Below are positions 7,045 through 8,038 of a stretch of 8,038 nt of DNA, piece after piece. The notes beneath the pieces were generated by a model, which worked only from the letters and a program-made list of their open reading frames with translations, was not told the DNA's origin and made no database searches. Positions within the stretch are counted from its first letter, which is position 1; every line of letters begins with the position of its first letter. This DNA is from Hyphomicrobiaceae bacterium (GTDB lineage: Bacteria > Pseudomonadota > Alphaproteobacteria > Rhizobiales > HXMU1428-3): the NCBI GenBank assembly GCA_028285025.1, contig JANQQH010000334.1, positions 1 to 8,038 of the forward strand. Direction: 5' to 3'. The position numbers were made by a program, and so were the translations under genes.

Positions 7045-7341
7045 AAACCTTCCAGATTCATTTATCTTTTGTCACAAACCAATGCTTACCCACACAATGA
7101 CAAAAAACGAAAAAACCATCGACCGCGCCTCATCATAGAAACTCAATCGAGCATAAGCAAAAAGACCCCATCAACCGCCCTTTCACGATCAATGCAGCCT
7201 ATTTTCTTGGAAATGAGATGTGTTACGACATATTTTGGTCAAGTTCAATAAAAAAAAGCATTTTTTTCAAGAATCTTTATCTTTAACGCTTTTTTTCTTA
7301 TCGGCGTTTCATCGTCCATAAAACAAGCAAATGATAAGAAA
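7045..7341. other. 297-nt spacer between tRNA-Trp and tRNA-Gly, no gene
   Basis: I see no plausible coding frame here. The only open frames run through the antisense of tRNA-Trp. Many alphaproteobacteria have tuf (EF-Tu) at this point; I found no trace of the EF-Tu ends or its G1 motif. The right half is very AT-rich and contains a candidate promoter for the tRNA-Trp-secE-nusG operon. A 9-bp inverted repeat, TTTCTTATC/GATAAGAAA (7294-7302 with 7333-7341), abuts the 3' end of tRNA-Gly and has no U tract after it on the transcribed strand, so it is not a standard terminator. Confidence 0.7.
7220..7248 (-). promoter_or_regulatory. Candidate sigma-70 promoter for tRNA-Trp-secE-nusG
   Basis: TTGAAC (7248-7243) and TAACAC (7225-7220) are separated by 17 nt. 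Immediately upstream is an A-tract/T-tract block (about 7249-7268) that resembles an UP element. The -10 box matches the consensus at only three of six positions, so the call is tentative. Transcription would start about 170 nt before tRNA-Trp. Confidence 0.35.
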
Positions 7342-7415
7342 TGGAGCGGGTGAAGGGAATCGAACCCTCATCTTCAGCTTGGAAGGCTGTTGCTCTACCA
7401 TTGAGCTACACCCGC
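7342..7415 (-). tRNA. tRNA-Gly (anticodon TCC)
   Basis: The minus strand gives acceptor stem GCGGGTG/CACCCGC, T discriminator and encoded CCA (7344-7342). The anticodon loop is CTTCCAA, so the anticodon is TCC (7383-7381), reading GGA and GGG. The T-arm GAGGG-TTCGATT-CCCTT is canonical. The first pair of the anticodon stem is an A-A mismatch (ACAGC/GCTGA); the other four pair normally. It is probably cotranscribed with tRNA-Tyr upstream. Confidence 0.96.
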
Positions 7416-7430
7416 TTCTTTTGCCTCCCT

Positions 7431-7470
7431 GCGGCGGCGCGGCACTAGGTGCCGACGGCCATTCGGCCTA
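7431..7470. repeat. GC-rich palindromic element between tRNA-Tyr and tRNA-Gly
   Basis: This stretch is strikingly GC-rich (30 of 38 bases in 7431-7468) within AT-rich spacer. It contains two tandem perfect hairpins, GGCAC-TAG-GTGCC (7441-7453) and GGCC-ATTC-GGCC (7457-7468). They can also refold as one longer stem, TAGG..CCGA with TCGGCCTA (7446-7455 with 7463-7470). On the plus strand that stem is followed by AGTTTTTT, which looks like a terminator, but no plus-strand gene ends here. The composition and palindromes suggest a REP-like dispersed element or a tRNA-precursor spacer structure. No second copy is in this window. Confidence 0.5.
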
Positions 7471-7507
7471 AGTTTTTTGCTCTCAGCGATACAAAGAGCC
7501 ACAAAGA

Positions 7508-7525
7508 AAGCATTGAACAATGCTT
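7508..7525 (-). other. Small hairpin downstream of tRNA-Tyr
   Basis: AAGCATT/AATGCTT forms a perfect 7-bp stem with a 4-nt loop (7515-7518). On the transcribed strand UCUUUG follows, so it could be a weak terminator or a processing signal in the tRNA-Tyr to tRNA-Gly spacer. The evidence is the inverted repeat only. Confidence 0.35.
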
Positions 7526-7588
7526 CAGTATAAACTTGGCACCCATCTTACAGTGCGTCAATCTTTACGACAACTATTTGCTGAAAAA

Positions 7589-7674
7589 TGGTGGAGGGGG
7601 TTGGATTCGAACCAACGTACACAGAAGTGACCAGATTTACAGTCTGGCGCCTTTAACCACTCGGCCACCCCTCC
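7589..7674 (-). tRNA. tRNA-Tyr (anticodon GTA)
   Basis: The minus strand folds as a class II tRNA of 86 nt including encoded CCA (7591-7589). The acceptor stem is GGAGGGG/CCCCTCC and the discriminator is A. The anticodon stem CCAGA/TCTGG holds the loop CTGTAAA, so the anticodon is GTA (7640-7638). A long variable arm follows, as expected for bacterial tRNA-Tyr, and the T-arm is TTGG-TTCGAAT-CCAA. It is the first gene of the minus-strand run and is divergent from the rlmB-like gene. Confidence 0.97.
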
Positions 7675-7717
7675 AATTTCAAAACCATTGCAATCAATCA
7701 AGAACAACGGTAGCGTC

Positions 7718-7748
7718 TGTATATGAAAATTATCGCAGCACCTGTCAA
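7718..7748 (-). promoter_or_regulatory. Probable sigma-70 promoter for tRNA-Tyr(-tRNA-Gly)
   Basis: A perfect TTGACA (7748-7743) is followed on the minus strand by TATACA (7723-7718) at 19-nt spacing, or by the overlapping CATATA at 17 nt. The start site would fall some 35-40 nt before tRNA-Tyr. It lies in the divergent spacer between tRNA-Tyr and the rlmB-like gene, so it also sits in the upstream region of that gene. Confidence 0.55.
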
Positions 7749-7791
7749 CATCAAATTTGCAGCTTTTCGCTTTTTCCATTAGCTAAGGGTC

Positions 7792-8038
7792 ATGACAAAA
7801 TCTCGCAATACACCAAAATCTAACGCCCCCTCGAATAAAAAACAATTTCACAAAGGCAAAGCCAAGTCTCAATTTAAAAACAACACCCCAGCGGGCGAAC
7901 CAACCATTTGGGGCATCCACGCCGTGGCCGCGGCCCTGAACAATCCAGAACGCAAAATAAAATCTCTTTGGCTAACAAAAAATGCCGCCAATCGCATCCA
8001 AGACATTTTAAACAGCCCCCTACCTGCCTATAAAGATG
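7792..8038 (+). CDS. rlmB: TrmH-family 23S rRNA 2'-O-methyltransferase, probably RlmB (5' end only)
   Basis: Only the first 82 codons are present. Residues 1-36 are a basic, low-complexity extension (MTKSRNTPKS...KGKAKSQFKNN), common in alphaproteobacterial RlmB. From residue 40 the sequence WGIHAVAAALNNPERKIKSLWLTKNA matches the start of the SpoU/TrmH substrate-binding domain. RlmB methylates the 2'-O of a guanosine in the 23S rRNA peptidyl-transferase P loop (G2251 in E. coli). The catalytic SPOUT knot lies beyond the window, so another TrmH paralogue is possible. An in-frame TAG at 7780 rules out an upstream ATG start. AAGGG stands only 2 nt before the ATG, which is close for a ribosome binding site. 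The gene is divergent from tRNA-Tyr, an arrangement often seen in alphaproteobacteria. Confidence 0.85.
   Translation, partial: MTKSRNTPKSNAPSNKKQFHKGKAKSQFKNNTPAGEPTIWGIHAVAAALNNPERKIKSLWLTKNAANRIQDILNSPLPAYKD

Noticed and set aside
6967..7251. Plus-strand frame encoding MAGVEGLEPPTPGFGDRCSSQLSYTP...
   Set aside because: Its first part is the antisense of tRNA-Trp. This peptide is a well-known false protein in automatic annotations.
7446..7478. Plus-strand intrinsic terminator (stem followed by TTTTTT)
   Set aside because: There is no plus-strand gene to its left that would need it; the stem is better explained as part of the GC-rich palindromic element.
7558..7779. Minus-strand frame containing GGVAEWLKAPDCKSGHFCVRWFESNP
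   Set aside because: It is the translated sense strand of tRNA-Tyr, not a protein gene.
7449..7823. Plus-strand frame containing GGGWIRTNVHRSDQIYSLAPLTTRPP
   Set aside because: It runs through the antisense of tRNA-Tyr, another frequent false gene, and overlaps the rlmB-like start.

Overview
This window is a core-genome block from an alphaproteobacterium. It covers the bacterial rpoBC/ribosomal-protein locus with its flanking tRNA genes. The protein-coding genes of the main operon lie on the minus strand and read from right to left: tRNA-Trp, secE, nusG, rplK, rplA, rplJ, rplL, rpoB. The window ends inside rpoB, so the last quarter or so of rpoB, and presumably rpoC, lie beyond position 1. 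The alphaproteobacterial assignment rests on the protein sequences, the tRNA-Trp directly ahead of secE, and tRNA-Tyr/tRNA-Gly beside a divergent rlmB-like gene. Base composition is moderately AT-rich. I cannot name a genus.

Region by region: 1-3180 is the first 1060 codons of RpoB. 3181-3473 is the rplL-rpoB spacer, with three stem-loops and a 16-bp tandem repeat. 3474-4425 holds rplL and rplJ. 4426-4802 is a 377-nt spacer whose mRNA carries an L10(L12)-binding leader motif. 4803-5925 holds rplA and rplK, 4 nt apart. 5932-6092 is the rplK leader, with a structure that imitates the 23S rRNA L1 site. 6093-6842 holds nusG and secE. 6968-7044 is tRNA-Trp, 7342-7415 tRNA-Gly(UCC) and 7589-7674 tRNA-Tyr, all on the minus strand and all encoding CCA. 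From 7792 rightwards is the 5' end of an rlmB-like 23S rRNA 2'-O-methyltransferase gene on the plus strand.

The genes serve protein synthesis, transcription and secretion. L11, L1, L10 and L7/L12 build the L1 stalk and the GTPase-associated stalk of the 50S subunit. NusG binds RNA polymerase, whose beta subunit is RpoB. SecE is part of the SecYEG translocon. Regulation appears to be mostly by RNA: an L1 feedback site before rplK, an L10 feedback site before rplJ, and an attenuator-like hairpin plus a long processing-type hairpin between rplL and rpoB.

I found no new system such as a defence island, CRISPR array, mobile element or unknown operon. The points worth a second look are the non-coding structures, the absence of a tuf gene between tRNA-Gly and tRNA-Trp, and a GC-rich palindromic insert between tRNA-Tyr and tRNA-Gly. 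Start sites for rplK, nusG and rplJ need care and are argued in their entries.
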